DNA from: Aurifilum marmelostoma
Lineage: Eukaryota; Ascomycota; Sordariomycetes; Diaporthales; Cryphonectriaceae
NCBI GenBank assembly: GCA_027559495.1
Contig: JAMXSV010000017.1
Span: 1,302,001-1,366,000, forward strand
Reading direction: 5' to 3'
Length of the DNA stretch: 64,000 bases
Shown piece by piece: positions 20,214-33,600 of the stretch. The position numbers were made by a program, and so were the translations under genes. Below the pieces are notes generated by a model. It was not told where the DNA came from. It searched no databases and saw only the letters and a list, made by a program, of their open reading frames with translations. The number at the start of each line of letters is the position of its first letter. The first letter of the stretch is position 1.

Positions 20214-21130
20214 TCATTGCGACTTTGGGTCGTCCTTTTTCTCAGTGCCAGCGTCGCGCTCAGCATTCTGCTTCTGGATGGCTTGTTGGACCTGCCATAT
20301 TGCTCGTTCCAGCTCCACCTCCAGCTGTGGCAGGCCCAAGGCCTGGGTCATTTTCTTTCCATTGCTCTGGTCCAGCAACATCATTTCTCCTTCCGGTTGG
20401 GCGTCTTGTGGCATTTTCGGGTTGGCGTTCTTGGGTTCTCCTGGCTCGACCGTGGAGTCCGGCGTTGAAGGAAGCGGCGGAGCCTGTCTAAGGTAGACCT
20501 CATCCAGGATCGGGGAGGGCTTGTGAATGAGTAGTCGGTTTTTGAGGAGGAATTGTATGTGTTTGCCTCCTGAGAGGGCACGCCAATGCGACCACGCCCG
20601 GTAGACGAGATAGAAGAAGGGCAAATTCGGGATCCTAGCCCGACGTAATTAGCACATATTATCAAGACCAAAAACCGTACCACTGTAACGTACACTGGGA
20701 CCAATGCAAATGGTGCACTGATAGGCATCCCTATAAAGCACCAGAGCAGCCTCTTTCGGTGAAGACCCTCCCGCTCCGTGCTCAGCTTCTGCAGCACTTC
20801 TTCAACCTGGCTCGACTGTATCAAGGTCTTGGGAAAGTAGACCTCGACCTTGTCGCTGCCCTTGAGCTCGTCGTCTGCACGCTTCGTGGACAGCGGCGGG
20901 ACGGACTTGAGGCCCCACTCCTCGTATGGTATTTGTCGGAGCGCCTGATTGCCGTATTTAACAATGGTCTTTTGCCAGCCCGACTCTTTCTGCTCCCAGC
21001 CTGCCCAGGTTGCCGCGGCCTTGAGCTGGATCTTGTTCATCCATCCTTCGCTCTGATGCGCCGCGTCGTTGAGGCGATGCGCGTACAAAAGCGTTCGACG
21101 CGTCGATACGGGGAGTAGGAAGACGCGCAT
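20214..21130 (-). CDS. Mitochondrial K+/H+ exchange-related protein (Mit_KHE1 family)
   Basis: Two exons on the minus strand, 21130-20694 and 20634-20214 (intron 20693-20635, with GCTAAT branch site), giving 285 aa. The start MRVFLLPVSTRRTLLYAHRL is the family's conserved N-terminus; the longer frame upstream begins only with a TTG codon and is not used. The middle has AATWAGWEQKESGWQKTIV and a hydrophobic pair spanning the splice (LLWCFIGMPISAPFALVPV|IPNLPFFYLVYRAWSHWRAL), which fits insertion in the inner membrane. The C-terminus is polar with Gln/Glu coiled-coil character. Yeast YDL183C of this family is linked to mitochondrial potassium/proton exchange. Role transferred from the family. 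Confidence 0.85.
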
Positions 21131-22942
21131 TGTTGCTAGAAGTCCGTGCTGTGACAGCCCACGGGCTCTGCTGAGGTGTGCGAGGTATGCGCGAGACCTG
21201 CGCGATGACAATTAGGCAGTGGGTGACTCGGGAGGCAGACGGGAGGGGCCACGGAGGGGAGCTCTGGAAGCTACTGGCGAGTGGTGATAACGCCGCTTTT
21301 CAAGATAAAGATCTGATGCTGCTGTCCATGACTGTGCGCTAAAGGACAAGGACAGGACCAGGGGGTAGTTCGTGAAGAGAGGATAGGAAGAGAGGCAGCT
21401 GGGCCAGGCCTGGAGCTGCTGTTGCGATAAGCTTAAAAGCAAGGTGTAGGATGTGTGTCTTCCTAGATTGAAGTTTTCTGCGCATTGCAGGTCGAGGCAA
21501 TGACGCACGCAGTACTTGACAGTGCCTCTGAGTGGACACTGACCTGCAGGTTAGTGCACTACCTGGTTCCTTCTATGCAGACACTCTGTCGCAGTGGGCC
21601 TGCAGTGCAGACCCGCACAAATTTACAGTGGATGGTTGCTTGGGGTTGCCTGGGGTTCATAGGAAATGCCCCTGAGGGAGCGGGCAAAACTCCAAGTACC
21701 TCACTAAGACGGGCCCTCCCATGCAGCTGCTGTGGGTCACTGAGTGATCTGGCTCCGCTGATCACGGCAAGCATGTACCTGGGAGATGAATCTGTCTGTT
21801 ATTCCAGGACCTTTCAGCAGAAAGGAGGAAGAAGAAAAATAAAAGCAAGTGAGGCATCCAATAATGAACAGGAGAGTACTTTTTTGCTCTTCTTTTTTTT
21901 TTTTGGCTAAAAAGTTGTTAAAATATGGAGTCTCTCCCCCAATCTCACCCAAATATGTTCTAGAAAAGGAACCAGAAAGGCCAGTCAGGGCATCGCCGCA
22001 ATGTGTTGTGGCTGGTGGCTGGGAGGCCCAAATGGTCTCTGTATGTACTCCGTCCTAACCGGTGACGTCCCCTGCTGCAAGCTTGCACCACCCCCGGTCG
22101 TCCATCAACTGTTCCGAGACAACCTTGGTTCTCAATTCAACTTCGTGAAATTAGGCGTCATCTCTTTCTGCTTTCTTCTCTTCTCGCCTCCCATCAACCT
22201 CGTCGCGGCACGGGCTTGTGCTGCGGTCGCCAGGTCGCTCGCTCATTGTTGTTGACGAATTAATGAGGCCCGCCTTGCCTGCCCACAGCTGCTGCTGATC
22301 GTGATCACACAAGCGCTTTCTCTCTGCCTGCCTGCATGTCATATGAAGAAAGGCCCAGTCCTGGCACTACTTGTCCTGCCAGCACCAAAACACGCCGGAT
22401 TGTCCCAGCTATTCATATATCGTACATTACATAGGGCCTAATCGATCGTCTCGCGCCGCCCCGGCCTGTTACTCGTTCTACTTCGCGCCCTTCTGCCAGA
22501 AAATCGGGCACAAAAAGACTTAATACTTACTCGTCTTGCCGCGTGTGGGCTGGCCTGCCCCGAAATCACTGTCGACCTTCTCTTGCTCACCCTGCAGCCG
22601 CGCATCCTCCGAACCGAATTTGACCCAGCAGAAGTCGTCCCACTGCCGCCTCACCTGTATGGGCGCAGGCCTCCACGGTTAGCGAACTCGAACTACCCAC
22701 CAGATCTGCCCGGCGAAGTCTCGAGAGATCTATCAGGGTGCTTCCTCGAAACGTCGCTACAGTCGTCCAGCTGCTCCGTGTTTCACCCACCGCGGGCCAC
22801 CCTGAGGGCCTGAGGCCTACACAATTGAACCTTTCTTCTCTTGGGAATCAGACTTTTTATTTTTGCGAAGAATTTTCTCAAGACAAAGACAGAATAGAGC
22901 CAGATCCTGGGCAGTGAAGAGGCTGCATCTAGATTCATCTTC
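21131..22942. promoter_or_regulatory. Divergent intergenic region between the KHE1-type gene and srf1
   Basis: 1.8 kb shared upstream region. No gene is supported; the small plus-strand frames at 22337 and 22583 have no family resemblance. There is a poly-T tract at 21893-21904. The core promoter elements cannot be picked out with confidence. Confidence 0.45.
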
Positions 22943-24084
22943 ATGGAACACCTGCGCCCTAGCACCGGAAGCACTGCGGTCGAGGCCAATGCGCACCGGA
23001 AAATACGTACCATACCGCGTAAGTGCCACACGAGGCTGCGCTGTGTCTTCAAAGGAGGCGTCCTGCTGACGTTTTTATAGCTTGGATCGCGTCTTGGGAA
23101 GACAGGTATGGCCCACCGCCGCCAGACATCCAGCAAATCGTGCCGAGCCGACCGTCCGAAACCGTACGCCCCGAGCACAACAGCACCCCTGCGCCACCGC
23201 AGAGGAGGGTGTCCAGAGACGGCTACGTGAACTGGACCTCTGAGGCGCCAGTGAATAATGTCTCAAAGAACTTGATTGCGAAAAAGAGGCACAAGAGGCG
23301 AGTGCAGCGAGGCCAGAAATGGGACCATCTCCGAACGAGAGAGCCTATCATCATCCCAAATCCCCTGATGCGCGGCCACGAGTCGCCATGGAGCAATTTT
23401 GTGCAGGCCAGCAGGTATGGCCACGCCACCGACGAGAATGCCGAGAGGGTCAACCCCGAGAAACTGGATGAATTGATGCCCGGCTTCAACGACACCAGCC
23501 CTCTTCGCTTCACAGATGATGCGGTGCGTCGCAGGAGCAGGAGGGCGGCATTCCACGAACATGCCTGGCGCATTCTCCTCGATCATCCCCTGGTCCCCGC
23601 AATCCTGAGATTCTCGGTCTTGCTGGTGTCCATCATATCGCTTGCCCTGTCGGCCAATCTGTGGAAGCTCTACGCGAACCTAGGAGATGGGTCATCAAAT
23701 AAAGCAGGCAGCTCCCTCCGCTCTCAATGGCTCGTGGCCATCGTCGTCGACTGTGTGGTTACGCCATACGTGTTCTACATGACCTGGGACGAGTGGACCG
23801 GACCGCAGTTGGGTCTGAGGTCCCCAATGCATAAAGTCTCCCTAACCCTTCTCGATCTTTTCTTTATTATTTTCAAATCCGCAAGTGCTACGCTCGCATT
23901 TGACTCATTGTACCTCAAGAACAACCCGTACGGTGAGATGGCCAAGATGAAGGCCCTGGCTTCCTTCCTGCTGCTGGGTCTCATCGGTTGGATAATGAAT
24001 TTCACAGTAAATGTGTTTAGGCTAGTCCAGAGGCTTGGGACTGGAGCAGGAGAGGAGGATCGAAGATTGGTATCACATGTCTGA
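22943..24084 (+). CDS. SRF1-type regulator of phospholipase D, polytopic membrane protein
   Basis: Two exons, 22943-23018 and 23081-24084 (intron 23019-23080), giving 359 aa; the join reads RKIRTIPP|WIASWEDRYG. The N-terminal half is soluble and basic (KKRHKRRVQRGQKW), then SPWSNFVQASRYGHATDENA and LDELMPGFN, which resemble the conserved pre-membrane region of fungal Srf1. Four hydrophobic segments follow: ILRFSVLLVSIISLALSANL, WLVAIVVDCVVTPYVFYMTW, SLTLLDLFFIIFKSASATLA and LASFLLLGLIGWIMNFTVNV. In yeast Srf1 regulates phospholipase D (Spo14). Family assignment is from recalled pattern, not a search; membrane topology is directly visible. Confidence 0.75.
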
Positions 24085-24392
24085 AAGTTTCACCAGAATA
24101 TAGCAGAATTCACCTTCGCATAAAGTTTATTCGTGAATGGGACCTCTGAAGAGAGCTGATGTTGGCTGGTATGGCTGCTCTATGACCAAGGACACGACTT
24201 GACAACAGACAGGTTTGCTGAGTGGCTGAACGTAGCAGGAGGTGCAGCATGCCCAGTGCCTGAGGTTTCATGCTTTTTTCCTCTCCGCTCTTCCATTCTG
24301 TTTTCGATATTCCCTTGATTCTTCTCTTGCAAGTTATTCGCAGTCAGTCTGTCTGTGCGCCATTCACAGCTTTCTTGGGGGGAGGGGAATTG

Positions 24393-24427
<35 letters not shown>

Positions 24428-25107
24428 AGCCAAGATAATGGCGATATCAGTCAACATCTGCACACCGACGAAGGCTCAAGAAACGCCAATGTCGCCAGTC
24501 TGTGACAGTCGTTAGGCACCTCTAGGCTGATAAAAGTGGGCCTTTGAAGCTAGTGGCACAGACCCCGCCATTGCCATTCACCCAAAGTCAGCGTGCAACC
24601 CCTGTCAGCAGGTTGGCTCACTTTGGACTTTCCGCTCCAGGAGCCTGCTGCAGCCGCCGCCTTGACCTACAAACAACTCCTGCCTTCTGTTCAAAGCCTT
24701 ACTTCTTTCTCCCTTCATACCAACAAGCGACGATTAGGACAATAGACGGCGCAGCTGGTTGTTGCTCTCGAGTCCTTTGATTTCTTTTTCTTCTCCTTCT
24801 TTTCGTATTGGAAAACTTCTCCCCCAGTGCCCCCGCAAGCGCGCCTGACCATCGAGCAGTTAGGCACTCGTCTGCCGCCCCGACTCTCACTCCGCCACAC
24901 GCAACCAGCCATACCGGCTCCTATCACGTCGCCAGCATCTATTGATCCTTTAGTTGTCCCATCTGGCCCATACTCGCACCTACACCTGTCGGTCGTTCCT
25001 CGAGCGCATCTTCTGTTGCGAACAAGTGCTTTCACTGTCTTCGTCCTCACCGTCTCCTTCGCCTCTTCTGGAGCTAGTATCCTACCACAAACCTTGCCAC
25101 GACCAAT
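24085..25107. other. Intergenic: srf1 3' flank and cul1 promoter/leader
   Basis: No gene seen. A 33-nt poly-A tract lies at 24393-24425. The last 350 nt before cul1 are pyrimidine-rich (CTTCTCC, TTCTTTTCG, CGTCTCCTTCGCC), as expected for a fungal leader. Confidence 0.55.
24393..24425 (+). repeat. Poly-A tract of 33 nt
   Basis: Thirty-three uninterrupted A between srf1 and cul1. It is preceded by GGAATTG and followed by GGAGCC. There is no target-site duplication or retroelement body that I can see beside it. Confidence 0.75.
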
Positions 25108-27614
25108 ATGCCTCCAGGTGGCTCCAGCACGGCCACCATGCGGTCATCCATGGCGATGCCCAAGGGGCCCGATCGTGATAGCATTACGGATACCTGGGAC
25201 TACCTCGCTGGTGGTATTACCAAGATCATGGACGACCTACAGAACGGCATGACCATGGACGATGTGAGCCTTGATTCCCAACCTTCAATAGTCTACACAA
25301 TCTTCCTCCTTAAGCCCTTAGCCCGGACGATACTGACATCAACCCCTCCATATTAGTACATGGGGATATACACGGCGGTTCACAATTTTTGCACATCGCA
25401 GAAGGCGCATCCCTTCCCTCCCAGCGCGTCTTCAGCTGGCATCGGCCAGGGTCAGCACAGGGGCGCCCATCTGCTTGGTGAAGATCTGTACAAGAAGCTT
25501 CTCGACTACCTCGAGCAGCACCTCAAGGTTCTTCTTGATAGGGCCGAGCAGCACACCGACGAGGCCCTCCTCACCTATTACATCAAGGAGTGGGAGCGAT
25601 ACACCAACGCCGGAAAGTACGTCCACCACCTGTTCCGATACCTGAACCGTCACTGGGTCAAGCGTGAGATGGATGAGGGCAAGAAGAACATATACGATGT
25701 CTACACCATGCATCTGGTGCAATGGCGGGCGGTGTTGTTCGAGAAGATCGACAAGAAGGTCATGGCCGCAGTGCTGAAGCTGGTCGAGAGGCAGCGGAAT
25801 GGTGAGACCATCGAGCACGGTCAGATCAAGCAAGTCGTCGATTCTTTTGTTGCCCTCGGTCTTGACCCATCCGATCCCAGTAAAACTACGCTCGACTGTT
25901 ACAGGTACCACTTCGAGAGGCCATTCCTCGAGGCGACCGCACAGTTCTACCAGACCGAGAGCACGCAGTTCCTGGCCGAGAACAGCGTTGTCGAGTATAT
26001 GAAGAAGGCTGTCGCCCGCCTAGACGAGGAGGAGGAGCGTGTCAAGCTCTACTTACACCCCGACATCGCCATCTCATTGAAGGGCTGTTGCAACGACGCT
26101 CTCATCAAGGATCACCAGAACTTGCTCCGCGACGAGTTCCAGGTTCTGTTGGAGAACGACCGAGAAGAGGATATGGCTCGTATGTACGATCTGCTGTCGA
26201 GAATACCGAACGGTCTGGACCCTCTGCGCGCCCGATTCGAAGCCCACGTCCGCAAGGCAGGTTTGGCAGCGGTTTCCAAGGTTGCGCAAGATGCCGACAA
26301 GCTCGAGCCCAAGGTCTACGTTGATGCTCTTCTTGAGATTCATTCACAATACCAGGGTCTTGTCAAGCGAGCGTTCAACGACGAGCCTGAATTCACGAGA
26401 TCGCTCGACAATGCCTGCAGGGAGTTCGTCAACCGCAACGACATGTGCAAGTCCGGGTCCAACAAGTCCCCCGAGCTCCTTGCCAAGTATACCGATGTTC
26501 TGTTGCGCAAGAGCGGCACTGGCGTTGAGGAGTCTCAGCTGGAGGAGACCCTTTCACAGATTATGACCGTCTTCAAGTACATTGAAGACAAGGACGTCTT
26601 CCAGAAGTTCTACTCGCGCATGCTGGCCCGGCGCCTCGTTCACAGCAACTCCAGCAGCGACGATGCCGAGACGTCCATGATCAGCAAGCTGAAGGAGGCC
26701 TGTGGTTTCGAGTACACCAACAAGCTGCAGCGCATGTTCCAGGACATGCAGATTTCCAAGGACCTGAACACCGGTTTCAAGGAACACACCAATGCTCTTG
26801 ACGAGGGCTCCCTGCTGGACTCGCAATACTTCATCCTGGGCACTGGCTTCTGGCCTCTGAACCCGCCATCAACGACATACAATCCGCCCACGGAGATTGG
26901 CGCCGACCTGGAGCGCTTTACGAGGTTCTACAAGCACAAGCACGAGGGACGCAAGCTCACGTGGCTGTGGCAGCTGTGCAAAGGTGAACTGAAGGCCAAC
27001 TACTGCAAGAACAGCAAGACGCCTTATACCTTCCAAGTCTCACTGTACCAGATGGCCGTGCTGCTCCTGTTCAATGAGACCGACAAGAACACGTACGAGG
27101 ATATCGCCGAGACGACCCAGATGAATGCGGAGACGCTGGACCCTGCTCTCGGCATTCTTCTGAAGGCCAAGGTTCTCACCATGTCACCCGAGGGTGATAA
27201 GCCAGGCGCTGGCAAGACCTTCGGTCTCAACTATAACTTCAAGAGCAAGAAGATCCGCGTCAATCTTAACCTCGGCACGAAGACGGAGGCGAAGCAGGAG
27301 GAGGTTGAGACCAACAAGACGATCGAGGAGGACCGTAAACTCCTGCTCCAGGTGAGATTCCCTCGCAACCTCGCTTTTCTTTGTTTTTGTTTGTAACCGG
27401 ATGTATGCTAACGCTTTCTCTCCAGTCTGCCATTGTTCGTATCATGAAGGCGCGAAAGAAGATGAAGCACCAGCAGCTTGTGAGCGAGACCATCAACCAG
27501 ATCCGTCAGCGTTTCGTTCCAAAGGTTGCGGATATCAAGAAGTGTATCGAGATACTTCTTGACAAGGAGTATCTGGAGCGTCTCGATGATGACGAACTTG
27601 GCTACCTCGCGTAG
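25108..27614 (+). CDS. cul1: Cullin-1, scaffold of SCF ubiquitin ligases
   Basis: Three exons, 25108-25263, 25357-27351 and 27426-27614 (introns 25264-25356 and 27352-27425), giving 779 aa. The joins read NGMTMDD|YMGIYTAVHNFCTSQKA and EEDRKLLLQ|SAIVRIMKARK. N-terminal cullin repeats bind the Skp1/F-box module; the cullin homology domain includes DKDVFQKFYSRMLARRLVHS and EACGFEYTNKLQRMFQDM, followed by the winged-helix region that recruits the Rbx1 RING. The neddylation motif IVRIMKARK places the Nedd8 acceptor at Lys725. The C-terminus ERLDDDELGYLA is canonical. In fungi this CulA/Cdc53 protein controls cell cycle, development and circadian protein turnover through F-box partners. Complete and intact. 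Confidence 0.95.
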
Positions 27615-30600
27615 GCGGGCTCACTCGTCGACCTTTAGATGGGAATGATGTGTCTGAGTACATGTTATACTCCTCCGTGCAGCCTCCATACTCATCACGT
27701 GCTTGGCACTGCCTTCCTACTCTTACAGCGACTCTCGGGGTCTTACCATTCGATCAATTGGTCATGATGGGGATAGTTTAGATCTGTTTGCATGGGTTGC
27801 TCTGACTGGTTTGGCGCATGGAAGGGTGCGTCACCAAGGCGTACTGCGTCGGCCTCACGAATAATGGGTGGGGAAACAAGCCCGCGGGGAGGGTCGGGTG
27901 CAAGGATACCAGGTGTGTTTACGCCAAGATCAAGGGGACTTTTTTGTCTGGCCAGCGGATGAAGCGAAAACAGCGTCCAGTGGCATGAACAGGCTCGCTC
28001 TGCCTTCACTCAGGGCCTAGCACAATAGAATGGACCAGGTAGCATAGGTCTGATGGAATCGAGGAATATCTCTGCAGATATACAGGTTCGCCCGAACCGT
28101 TAGGACATGATCATGTCATACTACATCAGTGAGTGTGATGATGCGGAAGATGGCGGCTTTTGCTGGCTGGTCCACTTCGACAGTCGAGCAACAACATTGG
28201 AAGGCAGAAACCTCCATTGGCACAAAGCCTCCTGGCTCTGTTACGTTATGTTTGATAGGCTAGCTCCGCCACATAGACTTTTACGGACGACAAGCTCAGC
28301 ATTGGTCCACGATGACCGGATCTAGAGCGAGAGCGAGGACTGGTGAAAAACGTATGGTGCAAAAGATGACTCGGGACATATCTGCAGTAGTTATTTCTGG
28401 CCAAACTAGCAATCGCTTCATAGCTCTTGACAGCGAACAGCGAGACTGCGAGCTGACATTGAGACACAACGACCAAGGAAGAGAGAAGTCCGCGCCGCCG
28501 CCGCCGCTCTCGCGTCCGGCCATACAAGGCTCGTCGCGGAAAACTCGGAGCTGAAAGAAAGCAAACAATCTTGCCGGGCTATCACGATTAGCAGGGAAAC
28601 GGGGCACATCCCGGTCACCAAAGAAAGGGCCGCGGGTGTGGTAAAAATAGCAAGTTCTGTTTCGGGGAACGAGGCGCACTGTGGTGGTAGTAGTAGTAGT
28701 GAGAGGAGAAGGAGGAGGTGGTGTAGGTGTAAAGTAGTATATTGATTGACTGTGCAAGACAGGAAAATGGAGAAAAGCCACTGTGGTATTGCGTGGTAGC
28801 ATCAGACGTTGCCACGACGGAGAGGGTAGTAGGCTGTTTGATTCGGCCGAGATGATAGCGATGTGTCTTGCATGACTCCCGAGAGTCACACCATGGGTTG
28901 TTTTGTTTTTCTCTTCTTTTATGCTGTATATATGATTTGATGGGAGGGGGTTTCCTTTTTCGGGACTGGCTTCTCTAGACATGGCACAAGGTTCACCACA
29001 AGGTTCTCGAAACACCAGGTCTATTCATCTCGGTTCAGAGTTAAAACACGGGAGAGGAAGAAGAAGGGGGGAGGGAAAGTGTTTGGCCCTGGAGGTCGGA
29101 TGGCTTCCGGTTTACAGTATAATTATGGTGTTCCGTTATAAAATGGAATGTCCGTTCTGTGGCAGCCTCGTCCCTGTCGCGAAGTGGAGTTTGTTGTTGT
29201 TTTCGGAGGGGCTCTCGTCGCAGAGGCATGTTTCTTCCGGGCGGGGTGGAAGGGGGCTGGTGCTTCAGACCAAAGGGACCACGGGTTTCTGTCTTTGTTT
29301 TCTTCTCCCTTTGTTTTTTTCCTCCTCCTTTTTTTCGTTTCACGCCAGACGCACGCAAGAATGGACGGGCATGACAGCGCTTCGCCCAAGACCTGCCCGG
29401 GTCTTGGTGCCACCTTGAGGTCGAGGCCCAGCCCCGAAGAGCCCCACTGATGTGTGTGTCGTCGTGGCGGGCATTGGCCCTCTTTTCCCAGGGGGAAAAG
29501 CCATGTCGCGGCGTGGGTGAAGCACGTGGCTCGGGGGCCCGAATCAGTTTTGGGTTCCTCTCTCTTTGTTTTGTAATGTTCCTATTGATCGATTGTCGCT
29601 AGCAGATTGTTCCCACAGCCATAAGAAGAGACAAGAGATGTCAAGGAGATAAAATTAAATGAGGAGGACAGGGGGACATGTTCCGAGCAGAGACACCGGG
29701 GGAGAGGGTGTGATCCACTTTGGGGACATTGGCCTTCTTGGAGCAGGGTGCTGTTGCGCACAGGTTGTGGTCAACCTTGCGAGGTTCCCCCGTCTGGAGT
29801 CAGGCCACGGCGGTGGCAAAGGAGCTTGTGATGTGAGCGTACTGTCAGTACACTTTTTGATGACCGTAATTGTAAGGATAATGGTTCGGAGATCATGGTT
29901 CGGCTACGGCTTCTTATCTCGCTGGCTGCAGGACGGATCGGCCGGCAGGGCCAAAGGGGAAGAGTGAGGGGGGCCTCGGTGGCAATGTACAGCTCGCCAG
30001 CAGCCAGGAACAAGCTTGAGGGAGTCCGCGGGCTGCTTGCTGCAGGAGCAGGAAGGGGTCAAGGAAGAAAAAAAGAAAAAAAAAAAAAAAAAAAAAAAAC
30101 AAGAAACCACTCCTCCCCGAAAAGAGAGATGGATAGATCATGTGCCTAAACAGAGCCCTGCCTCCCGTTGGACGGGGGGGCAACGATGGCGATCTGGAGA
30201 TGAGGGGGGCCGGAGATTCGTACGTTTTCGGGCGCCGTGGCTTACTCTGGGAAATAGACGAGGAGAGAGAGAGCATAGGGTTCCGACATCCTGTTGGCTA
30301 CCAGACAAGGCTGTGACAGAATCACGATCGGAGGCTGTTTTCTTTTTTCTTTTTTTTTTTTTTTATTGGAAAAAAAAATTACTTGGTCATGGTTATGGTG
30401 CTGCTGGTATGGCGTTGTGGTGGCACGGCCTAGATTGTTGTCGACATACACACAAAGTTCAAGGTTGTGTGGTGGTGGTGGTGATGATGATGATGGTCGC
30501 TCCAAGCCTCGACTGGAGGTTTCTTGGCCCTCTCATCCCAATACCCCCGCCACAAATGTCATTTCAGGTTGCACAGGGGATCTCGAACATCCTCTTCCCA

Positions 30601-33600
30601 GACGAGCACGTCTACATGATACTACATAGACGGCTATGGACAGACACCCTGCGGGACTAAAGGGGCCCTTGTCTATTGCTCTGCTGCAGGCTCTCATTTG
30701 TTCGATAGGACACAGGAGAGGTCCCTCGGCAGCCTCGGGGATTGATGAAATCAGATCGGAGGTTCGTGCAGGATAGCTGGGGCTGAGGCTGGGATCTGGG
30801 GGCCTTGTCGCCTACAGGACGTGCCATTGGATCTGGCCTGATACGGATGGGGACGTTCAACCCGGTTTGCGGAGAATTAACAATGTCGGTAAGTGAGCAG
30901 AGAGAGCTGATAGTGCTGGTCGACGGGAGACTAACTAGAGATGAAGGGAAAAGAAGAGAGAAAAAAATAAATAAATAATACCAAGAAAAAGTTTACGAGG
31001 CCAGGGAACCGTGGGGGTGGGTTCAGACGCCCAGAGGGGGGGGGCAATTTTGATGGCATGTATTGCGTGATGTCTAGTGTTCAAAGGTTGGTGCCAGGTC
31101 TGGGATGTGCTAATACGGAATATTGCGAGCCTGTTATCAAAGCAGCTTCCATCTTGGGCGAGAGCTGCAGGCGGCGAGGTGCTGTAGTGCATAAGTAATG
31201 CACAGCCAGGGGATTATAATTGATGAACCAACGTTATGGATGGGAAGCGAAGAGGAGGGGAAGAAGAGGGGTAATGAGATCTTTTCAGAGTTGTGATGAA
31301 GGAAGCCTAGCTACTGTGCTATATGGCATCTCCATCATGGACGGAAAATATGTGATCTGCTGACAATGGTTTTCCAAGATATTATGCCAGCAACACCTGG
31401 GTTTCGGGACCCCGGGACCCAGGCCGAGGCAAAGAGAAGACGACACATGATGAGCCTCAATGCTTTTACTTTTCTTTTTTTCCCTCTCGAACAATCTAGT
31501 ATGTCCTGTTCTATGCAGGTCAGCATGCCGCGTCTGGCCCAAGTGAGCTGCCCACTGCTGTTTTCGTACACATCCACCTGTGCTCTTGGCTGACCCATGT
31601 TTCTAACCTAGCAGCCTGCCAGGCTGGCGCTGAAAATGGACCGACGCACGGGATGTGAGTGATGATTTGCATTGTGTGCTCAGCACAACGAGGTATACTA
31701 CCGTTTGCGCCTAGCAGCGGTGTGGTTCAAGGCCAACAGAGCAAGCAACCAGGGGCCCTAGTATAGAGGGGGTGGAGACCTGAGGCTCGTACTCTGACAT
31801 GGTCACCGCTCACCCCGTGTGGCCCGTTCCCCATTCATCCACAGTGGACAGCAGCTAGGTAAGCAGTGTGGACAGGTCTACCCGCCGCCCCGGGGGGGGG
31901 GTGAAGTTGCCAAGTGGTCCTCTGTGACCGGGGGCCCGCAAGCTCGTAGCGACAGTCACAGCGACAGCGATAGCCACAGGCCACCGACGACACAGTCAAA
32001 GAAGAAGAAAAAGATCCTCTCGTTTATAGTATGGTGTGTGTTGTCTAGGGTATTCATACCAAATAAGGGAACCAATAGTCAACATAGTACACAACTTGTA
32101 CTGGGCAGCAAGTACCGCTGAAGATTGCTATATAACAATTATGCACTATACTTATACTTGATGCGCTGTAGTGGAAGTAGGTGGGACCTGGAGCATGTAC
32201 GTACTTACATAGTACTTCTAGGCACATGGTAGCTAGCACTGCTAGGTACAGACCGAGACTAATACCCGTGTGCTCTGCGTGGGGAAGATGATCCATCCAC
32301 CCTCCCCCATCAACCGCTCTTCCTCTATTACACAGTACCCCCCCCCCGAAACTGCATCTGCACCTGCAACCCACACCCACAGTACACGTATCTGTACACC
32401 TGTTCCTGCACCTGCATCTGCATCCTGCACCTTGGCGGCTATCACCAGATTTGACTACGTCAATGGCTCATGCCCTTTTGCGATCGGCTCCCGCTGTTGA
32501 GTTTGACACTGGAAATCCTACGGCCTGCTTCTTGGAGAGGGAGAGAGGAAGAGAAAAAAGAAAGAAAAAAGGAATCCTCTCCCCCCACGACAACTCACTC
32601 GACAACACATCCTGCATGCACCTGGATGGACCTGACGTGTTCGACAACACATACATACACAGGCTCTGACAGTGATAGTGTCGCCGCTGCTGTCAGCCAG
32701 ACCTGCACAGGCCATACAGAACCCTAACTGCATCTCTGACTCTGTCTGTGCGTAGGAGCCTCTCTCCGCGGCGGCTCGCCTTGCCTCGCCCTGCCCTACG
32801 CTGACTGGTGCCCTGCCCTTGTCTGCCCTTTGTCAGGCCTTTGCCTTGCCAAGCGCTTCCCATCATTCTCAACTGCCATCTGACCAAACAGCCGCCAGCC
32901 AATCTTCGGCATTCAGGTAGCCAGGGTTGTCAATTACCAGATCCAGAAAATCAACATTCAATCAGACCTGCGGTGTGGTGTCCCTCCCGTTCGGTCCGGT
33001 CCCGTTCAGTTTGGTCTGGTCTGGTCTTTTTTTGGTTGGGTTTTTTTTCTAAATCCGCCCTTCTTTTTTTCCTTTCTCTCTCAATTCCGCCCATACAAGC
33101 GCGCCAACCTGATTCGACCGGTCATCCTCTCCAGCCAAGTCCGCGGGCCACTATTAACCACCCGCCTGCCTCGCTCGCTCGCTACCACGACCCGACGATT
33201 ACAACCACAACGTACCCTTACCACAACCCAGACGATCCACCACACCACACGCACACATACTCATACCGTCACTAACACTTGCGCCTACTGCTCGCTCACC
33301 TTGCCGCCCCCTCTTGGTCGTTTGCTGGTCACATATCTATCTCTCCTGCCGCCAGGAAGGACATGCCGTCGTACTGCCCCTGCCTGCCCAAGCCTACCAG
33401 CAGGTCTCTCCTCTACCGCCCGGCACCTCTGAGCTATAATTTCCCAAGAGCGAGCTCCCGATCGTTTTCGGCATAACTCCTCAGGTATGTAATGGCACGC
33501 CACACCCCGGGCCTGGACCTCTCCTAACATTAGAACCCGTCGATGCAGTCCAGCTGCCCTTCTTCTCCCTTGTATTGTTTGTGTATACGGTACCTGCTCA

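Noticed and set aside
28296..29015. 239-codon minus-strand open frame in the cul1-G-alpha spacer
   Set aside because: Thr/Pro/Arg-rich with a poly-Thr run from a trinucleotide repeat; no family resemblance or splice structure.
30016..30660. 214-codon plus-strand open frame
   Set aside because: It runs through poly-A, poly-T and GGT/GAT repeats, giving poly-Lys, poly-Phe and poly-Val/Met; not a credible protein.
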